From: an uncultured Alphaproteobacteria bacterium
GTDB taxonomy: Bacteria; Pseudomonadota; Alphaproteobacteria; HIMB59; GCA-002718135
Assembly: GCA_902567135.1 (NCBI GenBank)
Contig: CACFLO010000009.1
Span: 1-40,393 of the forward strand
Reading direction: 5' to 3'
Length of the DNA: 40,393 bases
The translations under genes and the position numbers were made by a program. Positions within the stretch are counted from its first letter, which is position 1; each line of letters begins with the position of its first letter. Positions 7,464-16,181 of the stretch are shown piece after piece. Below the pieces are notes generated by a model. The model made no database searches and was not told where the DNA came from. It saw nothing but the letters and a program-made list of their open reading frames with translations.

Positions 7464-8780
7464 CTATTTTAGATATCCAAGATATTCGTTTTGAAACTCT
7501 AGCATTGCATTTAATAGTTTTTCTGCTGATTTAGCATTATCTACAACTGGATCAGCTAACATTGCTAAATATGCGCTATGTTTAGATTTATTTAGAACTG
7601 CATCAGTTGTTAATTGTATAGTTCCTGTCTGGTTGTTAAGCAGCGCCCCAAACGTTGATGGATAATTTTTAAGTTCAATTCCTGATACTCCTTCTTTATT
7701 TAATATACCTGGAACCTCGACAACAATCCCATTTGGGATCTGTGAAATATAATTTTTATTAGGAACATTAACAGCGGACTCTTCGATATTACTGTCATTT
7801 AATATCGCTTCTATAATAGGCACTATCCTTTCTTGGTTTTTTGATTCTTCTGTATCAAAAAATTGATTATATGAAGAGTCATCTTCATAAAATGAAAGAC
7901 ACCTTTTTTTATAGTTATCATAAAAATCAATGATCGCTTCATGATCGGCAACACTGTAAGCCCATTGTAAGTATTCTCCAAGGTGACTATCTGTTGTTAT
8001 TGGTAAATATCCATATTGTTTATATAACTCAAAGAACACACCTCTTTCTGCACCTGGTTTTGAAGGGTGACCTTCATGCTCATTTACAAGATTGGAATAA
8101 TAATCATAAAATTTTTGTTTAATAATAGGATAGCCATCCTTTCCAGTATCTTTATATTTAGCTTCAAGAAGAATACTAAAATGATTTAAACCACCAGCTT
8201 TGATTTCTATGTTGGAAAAATCAGTCTCCATGATCATTGGTAATTGGCGTTCCATAGAAGCAATCTCATGACACAGACCTGTGAATTTTAAATCTGGATA
8301 CTTTGTTGTAACTGCATGACAAATTCTTTGCATAGGATTTGAATAATTAAATACAAATGCATCAGGACAAATTTGAATAATATCATCACAGATTTCTATA
8401 ATAACTGGCGCTATCCTAAGAGAATGAAATAATCCACCTGGACCACCGTTTTCTCCATATATTTGTTTAATACCGTACTGAAGTGGCAGCTTCCAATCTT
8501 GATCCCATAGGTCAAATCTTTTACCTATTTCAATAGATATTATGCAAAAAGTAGCATCTTTTAAAGCTTCTTTTCTATTTGTTGTTGCAACAATGCTGAA
8601 ATTTACTCCTAGTTTTTCTTTATACTTGTTAGCAATTTCTTCAGTGTTAATTAGAGTTATTGGATTAATGTCATGTAAAACGATTGTTGAACCTTCTAGA
8701 AATTTTGATTTAAAAATATCACTTATGGTACCTAGGCCAAAATTCGTACTTCCAGCACCAATTAAAACTATTTTATTCAT
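7464..8780 (-). CDS. Glycoside hydrolase family 4, alpha-glucosidase-like
   Basis: A 438-residue NAD- and metal-dependent GH4 enzyme. It shows the nucleotide-binding start MNKIVLIGAGSTNFG, the YGENGGPGGLFHSLR loop, NYSNPMQRICHAV, and the metal ligands Cys170 in LCHEIASMER and His200 in GGLNHFS. In GH4 the CHE form at the metal site is typical of enzymes acting on unphosphorylated alpha-glucosides (or glucuronides); phospho-glycosidases carry other residues there. It should therefore cleave alpha-glucosides in the cytoplasm by the family's redox-elimination route. ATG at 8780 with GGATAGGA before it is the start; the frame is open further upstream, but over the end of aglG. Two bases separate it from the aglG stop. 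A GH4 enzyme occupies the place that a GH13 glucosidase (AglA) has in rhizobial agl operons. Confidence 0.88.
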   Translation of the reverse strand: MNKIVLIGAGSTNFGLGTISDIFKSKFLEGSTIVLHDINPITLINTEEIANKYKEKLGVNFSIVATTNRKEALKDATFCIISIEIGKRFDLWDQDWKLPLQYGIKQIYGENGGPGGLFHSLRIAPVIIEICDDIIQICPDAFVFNYSNPMQRICHAVTTKYPDLKFTGLCHEIASMERQLPMIMETDFSNIEIKAGGLNHFSILLEAKYKDTGKDGYPIIKQKFYDYYSNLVNEHEGHPSKPGAERGVFFELYKQYGYLPITTDSHLGEYLQWAYSVADHEAIIDFYDNYKKRCLSFYEDDSSYNQFFDTEESKNQERIVPIIEAILNDSNIEESAVNVPNKNYISQIPNGIVVEVPGILNKEGVSGIELKNYPSTFGALLNNQTGTIQLTTDAVLNKSKHSAYLAMLADPVVDNAKSAEKLLNAMLEFQNEYLGYLK

Positions 8781-8782
8781 TC

Positions 8783-9922
8783 CTATCCTTTCACTGAACC
8801 TGCAACGAGGCCCCTTATAAAGTATCTTTGTAAAGCAAAAAATATAAATAATGGGATTGTCATTGATACAAATGCGCCCGTTGTTAATATTTCCCAATTC
8901 TCACCTCTTGATCCTAAAAGCTCTTTTAGTTTAGCTGTCAAAATAATTTCACTTGGTACTTGATCTAAAAATACTAATCCAACTAACAAATCATTCCAAC
9001 ACCATAAAAATTGTAAAATAAAAATAGAGGCAAATGCTGGAATAGATAAAGGTAAAATTATTTTTAAAAAAATATCATAATGAGACGCTCCATCAACTTT
9101 TGCAGCTTCCATCATCTCATTAGGCAAAGATTTTAAAAAATTTCTTAATAAAAATGTTGTTGATGCTAGACCAAATCCTGTATGGGCCATCCAAACTCCA
9201 GGGTATGATTTGGCTGCAACTCCAAATAGAGCTCCAAAGTCATTATAAATAGTAAGAATAGGTATTAAGGACATTTGCAAGGGCACAACAAGAGAAGCAA
9301 TAATTATTGCTAGTAAGGTATCTCTTCCAAAAAACTTCATCCAAGTGAGTGCGTAAGCAAAAAATGAACAAATTATTAAAGGTATCAAAGTTGATGGTAA
9401 TGCTACAGCCAAGGTATTTATAAAAGCTCTGCCAATACCCTCTTTAAATAAAACCTCTCTATAATTATCAAAAGTAAAAGAAGGAGGACTTAATGAGGTT
9501 GTAAAGACCCTTTTCCCTTTCTTTTTTTTAAATTCATTAAATGATTTCCATAAATAATTCCCATTTTCATCAATAGTAACCTCGCTTTTGTCTTTAAAAA
9601 TAGCAATTTCCCCAATCTCAAATTCATTAATTTTTTTTGATGTTATGCCAAAACTTTGAATTTTCTTTCCCGGATTATTTTCAAATAATTTCCCTTTAAT
9701 TATAAAATAATCTTCTTCTTGAATTTGTGATGCCATTCCAGACATTCTATAAATTTCATTTACCTCTGTAGTGGTTAATGCAGTCCACCATCCACTAATA
9801 GCTAAAAGATCTTTGTCTCTTAATGAGCTTATAAAAAGACCAAAAGTTGGAATGATCCAAATAATTACAAAGACTAATAATAATAATTGAGATAAAATAG
9901 AAGAGTAAGTAAATTTTTTCAT
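8783..9922 (-). CDS. aglG: Alpha-glucoside ABC transporter permease AglG
   Basis: A 379-residue inner-membrane permease with six predicted membrane segments. The first segment (about residues 12-32) is followed by a hydrophilic insert of roughly 100 residues before the second, which is a known feature of AglG and absent from most CUT1 permeases. The cytoplasmic EAA loop, which docks with the ATPase, reads EMMEAAKVDGASHYDIFLKIILPLS. The end, YFIRGLVAGSVKG, is the standard CUT1 C-terminus. Its ATG overlaps the aglF stop by one base (TAATG), so the two permeases are translationally coupled and should be made in equal amounts. Confidence 0.9.
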   Translation of the reverse strand: MKKFTYSSILSQLLLLVFVIIWIIPTFGLFISSLRDKDLLAISGWWTALTTTEVNEIYRMSGMASQIQEEDYFIIKGKLFENNPGKKIQSFGITSKKINEFEIGEIAIFKDKSEVTIDENGNYLWKSFNEFKKKKGKRVFTTSLSPPSFTFDNYREVLFKEGIGRAFINTLAVALPSTLIPLIICSFFAYALTWMKFFGRDTLLAIIIASLVVPLQMSLIPILTIYNDFGALFGVAAKSYPGVWMAHTGFGLASTTFLLRNFLKSLPNEMMEAAKVDGASHYDIFLKIILPLSIPAFASIFILQFLWCWNDLLVGLVFLDQVPSEIILTAKLKELLGSRGENWEILTTGAFVSMTIPLFIFFALQRYFIRGLVAGSVKG

Positions 9923-10905
9923 TAAATTTTTTGCTCCTGCCTATGTTTATATAAATTCCATGCTAGGATTGGAATTACACCAATCATTATAACGATAGCT
10001 AATACACTTCCCCTACCTGAATCACCACCACCCCTAAACATCCAATCATACATTAAGTTTGCTAAAACACCTGTTTGCCACTCACCATTTGTCATGGCAA
10101 AAATTATATCAAAAATTCTTAGAACAATTATTGTAATTAAAGTCCAGATTACTAAAATTGTTTGCTCAAGATATGGAATAATTATTGAAAAAAAAATTTT
10201 TAATTCACTTGCTCCGTCAATTCTTGATGCCTCAATCATTTCTTTAGGTATACTTCTAAGAGCTGCACTAAAAATTACTAAAGCTAAACCGGTTTGGATC
10301 CAAATCATAATAGCCATTAAGAAAACATTATTCCATAATGGAATAGTCAACCAGGCTTGTGGTTCATAACCAAATGATACAATTATTGCATTTAGTAACC
10401 CGATCTGTGTATCTCCTGGACCTCTATACTCATAAATAAATTTCCATATTACACCTGCTCCCACAAAAGAGATTGCCATAGGCATGAAGATAATTGATTT
10501 TGCAATTGATCCCCACCAAATGCGATCAGCTAGATTTGCAATTACTAATCCAAAAAAAGTACTTAAAGTAGGAACAATAAGTAACCAGCCTAAATTATTT
10601 AATATACTTCTTCTAAACTCAGGATCATTAACAGCCCACTTATAATTATATAATCCTACAAATTCTCTTCCAAATTTATCATAAAAACTTAGTCTTACTG
10701 TTTCGAAAACTGGATATAAAATAAATATAAATAAAACAATAAAAGCAGGGAGGATAAAAATTATAACTCTAAATGAATTTTCAAATTGAAATCTGTTATT
10801 AGATCTTTGTCCAAATCTATCTAAGACAAAATTTGAGATGTGGAAATATGATATAAAAAATAAAACCCCCAAAAATACAATTAAAGATAAATTTAATAAG
10901 CTCAT
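9922..10905 (-). CDS. aglF: Alpha-glucoside ABC transporter permease AglF
   Basis: A 327-residue inner-membrane permease, partner of AglG. An N-terminal hydrophobic segment (about residues 3-20) precedes the usual CUT1 core beginning IFILPAFIVLFIFILYPVF. The EAA loop is SIPKEMIEASRIDGASELKIFFSIIIPYL, followed by the last two membrane segments. It begins 68 bp after the aglE stop, downstream of a strong hairpin with a U tract, so its transcription probably depends on read-through and is lower than that of the binding protein. No distinct ribosome-binding site is evident before the ATG at 10905. Confidence 0.9.
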   Translation of the reverse strand: MSLLNLSLIVFLGVLFFISYFHISNFVLDRFGQRSNNRFQFENSFRVIIFILPAFIVLFIFILYPVFETVRLSFYDKFGREFVGLYNYKWAVNDPEFRRSILNNLGWLLIVPTLSTFFGLVIANLADRIWWGSIAKSIIFMPMAISFVGAGVIWKFIYEYRGPGDTQIGLLNAIIVSFGYEPQAWLTIPLWNNVFLMAIMIWIQTGLALVIFSAALRSIPKEMIEASRIDGASELKIFFSIIIPYLEQTILVIWTLITIIVLRIFDIIFAMTNGEWQTGVLANLMYDWMFRGGGDSGRGSVLAIVIMIGVIPILAWNLYKHRQEQKI

Positions 10906-10920
10906 TAAAGATTAGATATA

Positions 10921-10958
10921 TAAAAAAAACAGGCGAACAAGTAATTTGTTCGCCTGTT
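10921..10958 (-). terminator. Attenuator/terminator between aglE and aglF
   Basis: A 13-bp perfect stem, AACAGGCGAACAA (10928-10940) with TTGTTCGCCTGTT (10946-10958), has a five-base loop. On the minus strand it is followed directly by a run of eight T. It begins 15 bp after the aglE stop and is a textbook intrinsic terminator within the operon, expected to give excess binding protein over the membrane components. Confidence 0.85.
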
Positions 10959-10973
10959 GTATATGGAGGTAAA

Positions 10974-12281
10974 TTATTTAATAGCGTCCCAGCTTGCTTG
11001 AATGCCGTCAGCTACTTCTTTAGCAGATTTTCCATTGGTATAGTCAACCATACCTGTCCAGAAGCTACCTGCACCAATTGCACCAGGCATTAGATCTGAA
11101 GCATCAAATCTAAAGGTTGTTGCACCAGTTAAGATTTCCCCAAGTTTTCTGAAAGTATCACTAGCATATTTACTGCCATCAACACCTTTATGAGGAGTTA
11201 AAAATCCACCCTTAGCCATCCAATACTCATGTGGTTCAGGATGCATTAAGAATCTTATGAATTCTAATGTAGCAGGGTTATTATTAGTAGCACCTACTAA
11301 AGTTCCAGCTCCAAGAACTGGAGTTCCAAGATCTTTTGTAGAAAAAGCTGGGAAGTAAAAGAAATCATAATCTACACCAGCTTCTACTCCTTCAGGGAAG
11401 AAAGCAGGAATAAAGCTAGCTTGACGGTGCATCATGCACTCAGCAGGAGAAGTAAATAACCCGTTAGGAGCGTCTCTAAAATCAGTTGTAGCAACTGCTT
11501 TTGATCCGCCATTTACATAGTCATCATTCAATGCAAAAGATCCAAATACTTCCATAGCCTCTAGAACTCTAGGATCATTGAAAGGCATTTCATTTGATAC
11601 CCACTTATCATATACATCTGGTGTGTGAGTTCTAAGCATAATGTCTTCCATCCAGTCAGTAGCAGGCCAACCTGTAGCTGCACCTGATCCAAGACCGATA
11701 CACCAAGGAGTATTTCCATCTGCAACCATTTGATCTGATAAAGCAATTAAGTCTTCCATTGTAGTAGGAACTTCATATCCATTATCTTCAAAGTTATCTG
11801 GTGAATACCAAACTAAACTTTTTACATTTGTTCTAAAAAAAATAGCATTAAATTGATCATTACCATTTGCATCTTTATAAGTTGAAAGATCAATCCATGA
11901 TTGTCCAGCAGCATAATTATCTAAAACCATTTGTCGAATATCATTACCAAGCGGAACTAAACCACCCATTGCCGCAGCATTTGCAGCAAGCCCTGGTTGC
12001 GGAAATACAACTAAATCTGCAGCACTCCCTGCCTTAAGATCAATCATTACTTGTTGTTCAAAACTATCTGATCCACCATATTCAAATGTAGCTCCAGTAG
12101 CTTTTTCAAAAATAGCACCAACTTCTCTCATTATCTCTTGCTCAGGTGATAACCATGGTCCAAACATTACTACTTTTTGACCACTTAAATCTGGCCCAGT
12201 GTAATGTCCTCCTGCATTAGCTGAGAAACTAAAAACAATTGAAGTTATGGTTGCTAATAAAATTTTAAATATATTATTCAT
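10974..12281 (-). CDS. aglE: Alpha-glucoside ABC transporter substrate-binding protein AglE
   Basis: A 435-residue periplasmic solute-binding protein of the carbohydrate (family 1/8) type. The signal peptide runs from MNNIFKILLATITS to a likely cleavage after SANA (about residue 23). The mature part has VVMFGPWLSPEQEIM, the AADLVVFPQPG loop, WATDWMED-type binding-cleft residues and a C-terminal KSAKEVADGIQASWDAIK typical of the family. ATG at 12281 follows GGAGGAC by three bases; the TTG at 12320 in the same frame lies inside the operator and is not used. As first gene of the operon, and with an attenuator behind it, it should be the most highly expressed component. Together with AglF, AglG and AglK it makes a complete importer. 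Confidence 0.92.
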   Translation of the reverse strand: MNNIFKILLATITSIVFSFSANAGGHYTGPDLSGQKVVMFGPWLSPEQEIMREVGAIFEKATGATFEYGGSDSFEQQVMIDLKAGSAADLVVFPQPGLAANAAAMGGLVPLGNDIRQMVLDNYAAGQSWIDLSTYKDANGNDQFNAIFFRTNVKSLVWYSPDNFEDNGYEVPTTMEDLIALSDQMVADGNTPWCIGLGSGAATGWPATDWMEDIMLRTHTPDVYDKWVSNEMPFNDPRVLEAMEVFGSFALNDDYVNGGSKAVATTDFRDAPNGLFTSPAECMMHRQASFIPAFFPEGVEAGVDYDFFYFPAFSTKDLGTPVLGAGTLVGATNNNPATLEFIRFLMHPEPHEYWMAKGGFLTPHKGVDGSKYASDTFRKLGEILTGATTFRFDASDLMPGAIGAGSFWTGMVDYTNGKSAKEVADGIQASWDAIK

Positions 12282-12307
12282 TAGTCCTCCATATTTATAA
12301 TATTCTT

Positions 12308-12337
12308 TATATTTTACCAAAACGTTTTGGGTGTCAA
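12308..12337 (-). promoter_or_regulatory. agl operon promoter with LacI-type operator in the spacer
   Basis: On the minus strand a consensus -35 TTGACA (12337-12332) is followed by A+T-rich -10 candidates around 12316-12308, best AATATA at 18-bp spacing or AAATAT at 17. The space between them is filled by the perfect 14-bp palindrome CCAAAACGTTTTGG (12317-12330), of the form bound by LacI-family repressors, with a central CG. Binding there would block RNA polymerase directly. The divergent regulator gene at 12413 is the obvious source of the protein. Confidence 0.8.
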
Positions 12338-12412
12338 TTAAATATATATTGATTTATCGATAATATGTTAATAAATGCTTAATTTTTAAATTTATTAAAT
12401 AAAATCTTACAA

Positions 12413-13435
12413 ATGAATATCAAACAACTTTCAAAGAAATTAGGGCTATCAATTACTACTGTCTCAAGAGCTTTAGGAGGGTATTCTGATGTAAGTAAAA
12501 AAACAAAAGAAAGAGTAAAGAAATTTGCAAAAAAATATAAATATTCACCAAATTTAAATGCCAGCAGACTTGCATCTAATAAGTCAAATACAGTAGGTTT
12601 TGTTCTGCCACTTTATGGTCTCAATTCCAACCAACTTAATCAGAGTTCTTTCTTTGAATTTATAGCTGGTATGTCTAAAAAATTAAATAATGAAAATATT
12701 CATTTTTTTATGTTTTTTGCAAATAATGCTGAAGAAGAAAAACAGGCATATAATAAATTAATCTTTGTTGAAAAAGTTACTAAAATTATACTTCATAATC
12801 TCAAAACTAATGATGATAGAATTAAACTTTTGACAAAGAATAAAATTAATTTTGTTACCTGGGGAAGAACAAAAGATTTAAAAAACTATTCTTGGGTTGA
12901 TTTAGATAATCAGGGTAGCATAGAATTAATAATGCAACATTTAGTTGAAAAAAATCATAAAAATATTTGTTATATAAATATTGCTGAAAGTTATAACTTT
13001 GCTTATCAACGAAAGCAAGGTTACTTAAAATCATTAAAAAAATTTAATATAAAATATACTAATAAATATTACATTACTATTACAAATGAAGAACCTAAAA
13101 AAAGTGCAAATTTAATAAAAAAATTGTTAATTAAAAATAAAAAAATAACTGCAATAATTTGCTCCACTGAATATACAGCTGTTGGTGCGATTAAGGCTTG
13201 CAATGAATTAAATAAAAAAATTGGAAAAGATATCTCTATTGTTACTTTTGATGGACCTGTGATTGAAAGAATAACGACACCTGCTTTATCTGCAATTGTA
13301 CATCCAAGAGAACAACTTGGAATAAAGGCAGTTGAAATGCTCTTATCAATGGATGGAGATAATTATAAACACCAGAATTTTCTTGCCAAACCTAAATTAA
13401 TAGACCGAGGAACAATACATAAAGTTTCAAAATAA
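12413..13435 (+). CDS. aglR: LacI-family transcriptional regulator (probable AglR)
   Basis: A 340-residue LacI/GalR-family repressor. The N-terminal helix-turn-helix reads IKQLSKKLGLSITTVSRALGG (residues 3-23), followed by the hinge region YSPNLNASRLAS, which inserts leucine into the minor groove at the central CG of the operator. The sugar-binding domain follows, with GFVLPLYG, the WVDLDNQGS loop and the C-terminal TFDGPVIERITTPALSAIVHPREQLG. It is divergent from aglE with 131 bp between, and the perfect palindrome in that gap is its likely target. The name rests on position and family; the inducer (an alpha-glucoside such as trehalose, maltose or sucrose) cannot be read from sequence. Confidence 0.85.
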   Translation: MNIKQLSKKLGLSITTVSRALGGYSDVSKKTKERVKKFAKKYKYSPNLNASRLASNKSNTVGFVLPLYGLNSNQLNQSSFFEFIAGMSKKLNNENIHFFMFFANNAEEEKQAYNKLIFVEKVTKIILHNLKTNDDRIKLLTKNKINFVTWGRTKDLKNYSWVDLDNQGSIELIMQHLVEKNHKNICYINIAESYNFAYQRKQGYLKSLKKFNIKYTNKYYITITNEEPKKSANLIKKLLIKNKKITAIICSTEYTAVGAIKACNELNKKIGKDISIVTFDGPVIERITTPALSAIVHPREQLGIKAVEMLLSMDGDNYKHQNFLAKPKLIDRGTIHKVSK

Positions 13436-13489
13436 ATTAATTTAATATAAAGGTAATAAGTAATAATTAAAGATTGTAATAAATTAAAT

Positions 13490-14791
13490 ATGAAATTAGC
13501 AATTATTGGAACAGGTTATGTCGGCCTAATCACAGGGGCTTGTTTTGCTGAATTTGGTTATAAAACAGTTTGTATTGATAAAGATGAAGCAAGAGTTAAT
13601 GATTTAAATAATTCTCAATGCCCATTTTATGAACCAGGTATTGATAATTTATTAAATAAACATTTAAATAAAACAAAACTTCTAAGTTTTACTAATTCTT
13701 TATCTAAATCTGTTAATGATGCAGATATTATTTTTATAACTGTAGGAACTCCTTCTAAAAGAATAGAAAATGATGCAGACTTGTCTTATGTGTGGAATGC
13801 CGCTGAAGAAATAAGTAATAATATAAATAAATATTGTATAGTTGTAACCAAATCAACTGTTCCAGTTGGCACAACCAGGGAAGTAAAAAATATTATTTCA
13901 AAAAAAATAAATGAAAAAAATTTTGATGTAGTGTCTAACCCAGAATTTTTGCGTGAAGGTGCAGCAATAAATGATTTTATGCGTCCTGACAGAGTTATAA
14001 TTGGCTGCGAAAATAAAAAATCGGAAGATATAATGAAAGAACTATACAGACCTTTATCTCTTATTGAAACTCCTATAATCTCAACAACTATAGAGTCTTC
14101 TGAAGTCATTAAGTATGCTTCAAATAGTTTTCTTGCAACTAAAATTAGTTTTATAAACCAAGTTGCTGATCTGTGTGAAAAGGTAGGAGCTGATGTTCAG
14201 GATGTCGCAAAAGGAATGGGCATTGATAAACGTATAGGAAATAAATTTTTGCATGCTGGACCAGGTTATGGTGGATCTTGTTTTCCAAAAGATGTTAAGG
14301 CATTTATTAGAACTGCTGAAAATAATGATATTAATTTCTCTATTTTATCTGCTGCAGATAAGTTTAATGAAGAAAGGATAAGTAAAATAACAAATAAACT
14401 TATCTCTAAAGCTAATCTATTAAAAGGAGATCAAGTAAGCTTGCTTGGTCTAAGTTTTAAGCCTAATACAGATGATGTTCGAGATTCAACTTCTCTCAAA
14501 ATTGCGAAATTATTACAAAATCAAGGTATAAAAATTAAATCGTATGATCCAGAAGCAATGGATAATGCTAAAAAAGAAAATATGGAATTAATGTTCTGCA
14601 GTAATGCTTATGAAGCATGCAAGGACACTAAAGCTATTATAATTGGCACAGAGTGGAATGAATTTCGTGCCCTTGATTTTTTAAAAATCAAAAGTACTAA
14701 TAGAAATATAGTTATTTTTGATTTAAGAAATATATATAACGCTAAAGAATTAAGAGATATAGGATTTCAGTATTTTGGAACAGGAACATAA
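13490..14791 (+). CDS. ugd: UDP-glucose 6-dehydrogenase
   Basis: A 433-residue member of the UDP-glucose/GDP-mannose dehydrogenase family. The NAD-binding motif is MKLAIIGTGYVGLITGACFA at the very N-terminus. FITVGTPS, VVTKSTVPVGTTR and NPEFLREGAAINDFMRPDRVIIG follow in family order. The catalytic cysteine is in GPGYGGSCFPKD (Cys about residue 264), and the C-terminal domain has LGLSFKPNTDDVRDS. It converts UDP-glucose to UDP-glucuronate in the cytoplasm for surface polysaccharide or lipid A-type modification. The stop overlaps the start of the next gene by 17 bases, so it forms an operon with the hexose-phosphate mutase that helps supply the hexose-1-phosphate precursor. Confidence 0.93.
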   Translation: MKLAIIGTGYVGLITGACFAEFGYKTVCIDKDEARVNDLNNSQCPFYEPGIDNLLNKHLNKTKLLSFTNSLSKSVNDADIIFITVGTPSKRIENDADLSYVWNAAEEISNNINKYCIVVTKSTVPVGTTREVKNIISKKINEKNFDVVSNPEFLREGAAINDFMRPDRVIIGCENKKSEDIMKELYRPLSLIETPIISTTIESSEVIKYASNSFLATKISFINQVADLCEKVGADVQDVAKGMGIDKRIGNKFLHAGPGYGGSCFPKDVKAFIRTAENNDINFSILSAADKFNEERISKITNKLISKANLLKGDQVSLLGLSFKPNTDDVRDSTSLKIAKLLQNQGIKIKSYDPEAMDNAKKENMELMFCSNAYEACKDTKAIIIGTEWNEFRALDFLKIKSTNRNIVIFDLRNIYNAKELRDIGFQYFGTGT

Positions 14792-16181
14792 TTATACAAT
14801 ACAAAATTTTGATCAAGAAGTTCTTCGTGAATATGATATCAGAGGAGTTGTAGGTGATAATATAAATGAAAATACAGCTTACACGATAGGAAGAACCTTT
14901 GGCTATGTTGTTAAATCAAAATTAGAATCAAATACTATAGCAACTGGTTACGATGGAAGACTAACATCGCCAAAACTTCATAAAGCACTTTGTGAAGGTT
15001 TAAAAGATTCTGGTTCAAAAGTATTAAATATTGGAATGGGACCAACTCCTATGATTTACTTTGCTCACTATCATTTAGATACTGATGCAGTAATCATGGT
15101 TACCGGCTCACATAATCCATCTGAATATAATGGTTTTAAAATGGTTTTGAATAAGACCTCATTTTTTGCAGAAGATATTCAAAGTCTTCAAAAATTAATT
15201 GATTATAACAAAATTGAATTGGAAGAAGGTCAAATAATTAATCAAGATATAACCGCTCAATATATAGAGAGAAACCTTTTAAATATTAATTTAAAAAAGA
15301 AACTGAAAATTGCTTGGGATCCTGGTAATGGCGCTATGGGAAAAGTTACTCGAGCAATAACTGAAAAATTAAATAACTCTGAAAACATTATTATTAATGA
15401 AGAAGTTGATGGAAATTTTCCCAATCATCATCCTGATCCCACCGTACCAAAAAACATGGTACAATTAATCAATACTGTAATAGAAAATGATTGCGATATA
15501 GGTCTTGGATTTGATGGAGATGGTGACAGATTAGGTGTTATTGATAATCTTGGAAATATAGTTTGGGCTGACCAATATATGCTTTTGCTATGTTCAGAAA
15601 TTGCAAATATTTATCAAAATCCAAAAATTATAATGGACGTTAAGTGCAGTAAGGTTTTTTTTGATGAAGCAAAAAAAATCAATTGTGATCCTGTAATGTC
15701 AAGAACAGGTCACTCTCCTATAAAAGAAAAAATGAAAGAGTTAAATTCACCTTTATCAGGTGAAATGAGTGGACATATTTGTTACGGTGATGATTTTTAT
15801 GGATATGATGATGCTATGTATGTAGGTCTACGGCTACTGCGTATATTATCAAACGAGAGTAAGCCTCTTTATGATTTAATTAATGTTTATCCTAAAACAT
15901 TTTCAACACCAGAAACAAGATTTGATGTCGATGAGTCTAGAAAATTTATTATTATAGATGAAGTAAAAGAAAGGCTTAAAAAAGAAGACAAAAAAATAAT
16001 AGATATAGATGGTGTTAGGGTAGAAAATGAAGATGGTTGGTTTTTAATGAGAGCTAGTAATACTCAAAATCAACTTACTTGTAGAGCTGAGTCAATTTCT
16101 GAAAAAGGTCTGCATAAACTTATTGGCATTATTGAAAATCAATTATCTTTAAGTGGAATAAGTTACAAATTCACAATCTAA
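14775..16181 (+). CDS. Phosphomannomutase / phosphoglucomutase (AlgC/ManB type)
   Basis: A 468-residue alpha-D-phosphohexomutase that interconverts hexose 6- and 1-phosphates. The N-terminal REYDIRGVVG is typical of the bacterial PMM/PGM class. The phosphoserine loop is VTGSHNPSEYNG with Ser112, the magnesium loop is GFDGDGDR, the sugar-selecting loop is GEMSGHICYGDDFYGYDDA, and the phosphate-binding loop near the end is RASNTQNQLTCRAE. The only plausible start in this frame is TTG at 14775, inside the end of ugd; no ATG or GTG occurs before the conserved region, and an AGGA lies about ten bases upstream. The 3' end overlaps the convergent D,D-carboxypeptidase gene by 11 bases. Confidence 0.9.
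   Translation: MEQEHNYTIQNFDQEVLREYDIRGVVGDNINENTAYTIGRTFGYVVKSKLESNTIATGYDGRLTSPKLHKALCEGLKDSGSKVLNIGMGPTPMIYFAHYHLDTDAVIMVTGSHNPSEYNGFKMVLNKTSFFAEDIQSLQKLIDYNKIELEEGQIINQDITAQYIERNLLNINLKKKLKIAWDPGNGAMGKVTRAITEKLNNSENIIINEEVDGNFPNHHPDPTVPKNMVQLINTVIENDCDIGLGFDGDGDRLGVIDNLGNIVWADQYMLLLCSEIANIYQNPKIIMDVKCSKVFFDEAKKINCDPVMSRTGHSPIKEKMKELNSPLSGEMSGHICYGDDFYGYDDAMYVGLRLLRILSNESKPLYDLINVYPKTFSTPETRFDVDESRKFIIIDEVKERLKKEDKKIIDIDGVRVENEDGWFLMRASNTQNQLTCRAESISEKGLHKLIGIIENQLSLSGISYKFTI

Noticed and set aside
14775-14791. A frameshift joining UDP-glucose dehydrogenase to the phosphohexomutase
   Set aside because: Each protein is complete by motif and length; the 17-base overlap with a TTG start is ordinary translational coupling.
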